A stretch of 7,285 bases of DNA from CALAZP01 sp964410725 (GTDB lineage: Bacteria > Bacteroidota > Bacteroidia > Chitinophagales > Saprospiraceae): assembly GCA_964410725.1 (NCBI GenBank), contig CAYPID010000070.1, positions 1 to 7,285 on the forward strand. The letters run 5' to 3'. Under the pieces are notes generated by a model. That model saw nothing but the letters and a program-made list of their open reading frames with translations, searched no databases and had not been told where the DNA came from. Of the stretch, positions 6,476 through 7,285 are shown one piece after another (within the stretch, counting starts at the first letter, position 1; each line of letters starts with the position of its first letter). The translations under genes and the position numbers were made by a program.

Positions 6476-7285
6476 ATGAAATTTCAAATGAAAAAAATAG
6501 CAGTCTTTATCGTTCTTTTATCTTTCGGCTTGGGCACTCAAGCTCAAGTAGATCGATCTAAATATCCGGAACCTGCGCCCGCTAGAGAAATTAAATTAGG
6601 GGAGGCTTCCAATTTCACATTACCTAATGGCTTACAAGTTTTTGTAGTTGAGAATCATAAACTTCCTAGAGTAGCCTTTTCTTTAGTCTTTGACCGAGAT
6701 CCATTGATGGAAGGGGAAAAAGCGGGATATCTTTCCATAGTAGGCGATATGCTCATGGGTGGAACTTCCAATAGAAGTAAAGAACAATTAGATGAGGAAA
6801 TTGACTTTATAGGAGCAAGCCTTAGTGTTTCTTCTTCTTCTGTCTATGGTTCATCGTTAAAAAAGCATCAACAAAAGGTTTTGGACCTAATGACTGATGT
6901 TTTATTTAATCCCGTATTTCCCGAGAGTGAATTAGCCAAACTTAAAAAACAAAGTTTATCGGCCCTGGCTGCGAGTAAAGATGAACCGGGTTCCATTTCT
7001 GGCAGATTGGTCAATAGAATAAATTTTGGCGCCAACCATCCCTATGGTGAGATTTCAACAGAAGCAACTGTGGAGGCCATCACCGTAGAAGATATTCAAT
7101 CATATTACAACACATTCTTCAAGCCTAATATTGCTTATTTGGCCATTGTTGGTGACATCACTGCAGAAGAAGCCAAACCCTTGGTAGAACAATATTTTTC
7201 AGCTTGGGAAGCTAAAGAGGTTCCCTCATTTGAGTATCCTCAGCCCGCTTTACCAACTAAAAATTCAGTTGCCTTGGTGGACCGT
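6476..7285 (+). CDS. M16 family peptidase-like protein, non-catalytic subunit, C-terminus cut by window edge
   Basis: The frame is open from the ATG at 6476 to the right edge (270 residues, no stop), covering the N-terminal half of an M16 protein. A second in-frame ATG at 6488 gives a cleaner signal peptide (MKKIAVFIVLLSFGLGTQAQ) and may be the true start; no Shine-Dalgarno decides it. The fold is recognisable from FTLPNGLQVFVVEN (43-56 from the second ATG), the GGTSNRS segment (91-97), the YGEIS region (186-190) and the IVGDIT strand (220-225). Where the zinc motif HxxEH should stand, the sequence reads S83-I-V-G86-D87, so both histidines and the glutamate are gone and it cannot bind zinc in the usual way. 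Such proteins pair with an active M16 subunit and contribute substrate binding. It follows the catalytic M16 gene by 13 bases, consistent with cotranscription and a heterodimer. The C-terminal half, where the arginine/tyrosine pair would be, lies outside the window. Confidence 0.92.
   Translation, partial: MKFQMKKIAVFIVLLSFGLGTQAQVDRSKYPEPAPAREIKLGEASNFTLPNGLQVFVVENHKLPRVAFSLVFDRDPLMEGEKAGYLSIVGDMLMGGTSNRSKEQLDEEIDFIGASLSVSSSSVYGSSLKKHQQKVLDLMTDVLFNPVFPESELAKLKKQSLSALAASKDEPGSISGRLVNRINFGANHPYGEISTEATVEAITVEDIQSYYNTFFKPNIAYLAIVGDITAEEAKPLVEQYFSAWEAKEVPSFEYPQPALPTKNSVALVDR

Overview
The window looks like chromosomal DNA from a Bacteroidota bacterium, probably a free-living heterotroph. This is inferred from gene families and style. 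Start sites have weak or no Shine-Dalgarno sequences and A-rich leaders, intergenic DNA is AT-rich, there is a paired M16B peptidase operon with signal peptides, and there is a ThuA/PVC-type propeller lipoprotein of the kind common in Bacteroidota and Planctomycetota. Genus cannot be told from the sequence alone.

Layout: two transcription units diverge from a short AT-rich region (about 4955-5130). To the left, on the minus strand, lie three tightly packed genes. They are a 1023-residue lipoprotein (ThuA-like domain, beta-propeller dehydrogenase-like domain, HEAT-like helices, C-terminal azurin-like blue-copper domain), a D-tagatose/D-psicose 3-epimerase-like TIM-barrel sugar isomerase, and a Gfo/Idh/MocA NAD(P)-dependent oxidoreductase that runs off the left edge. 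Spacings are 12 and 6 bases, so this is very probably one operon. To the right, on the plus strand, are two consecutive M16 zinc-peptidase-family genes with signal peptides. The first keeps the metal site and the second has lost it and runs off the right edge.

How the genes may work together: the minus-strand set combines a predicted exported redox protein with two cytoplasmic sugar-handling enzymes. It reads as a carbohydrate or polyol oxidation and isomerisation pathway, in which a substrate is oxidised or bound at the cell envelope with electrons leaving through a copper centre, and the product is isomerised and oxidised or reduced inside. ThuA paired with a Gfo/Idh/MocA enzyme recalls the trehalose-utilisation pair ThuA/ThuB, which works through 3-keto sugars, but the actual substrate is unknown. 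The plus-strand pair most likely forms a periplasmic heterodimeric M16B protease with the active-site parts divided between subunits.

The most notable item is the four-module lipoprotein, in which an azurin-type copper domain with all four expected ligands sits where relatives usually carry a c-type haem domain. No RNA genes, insertion sequences, CRISPR arrays or long repeats were seen.
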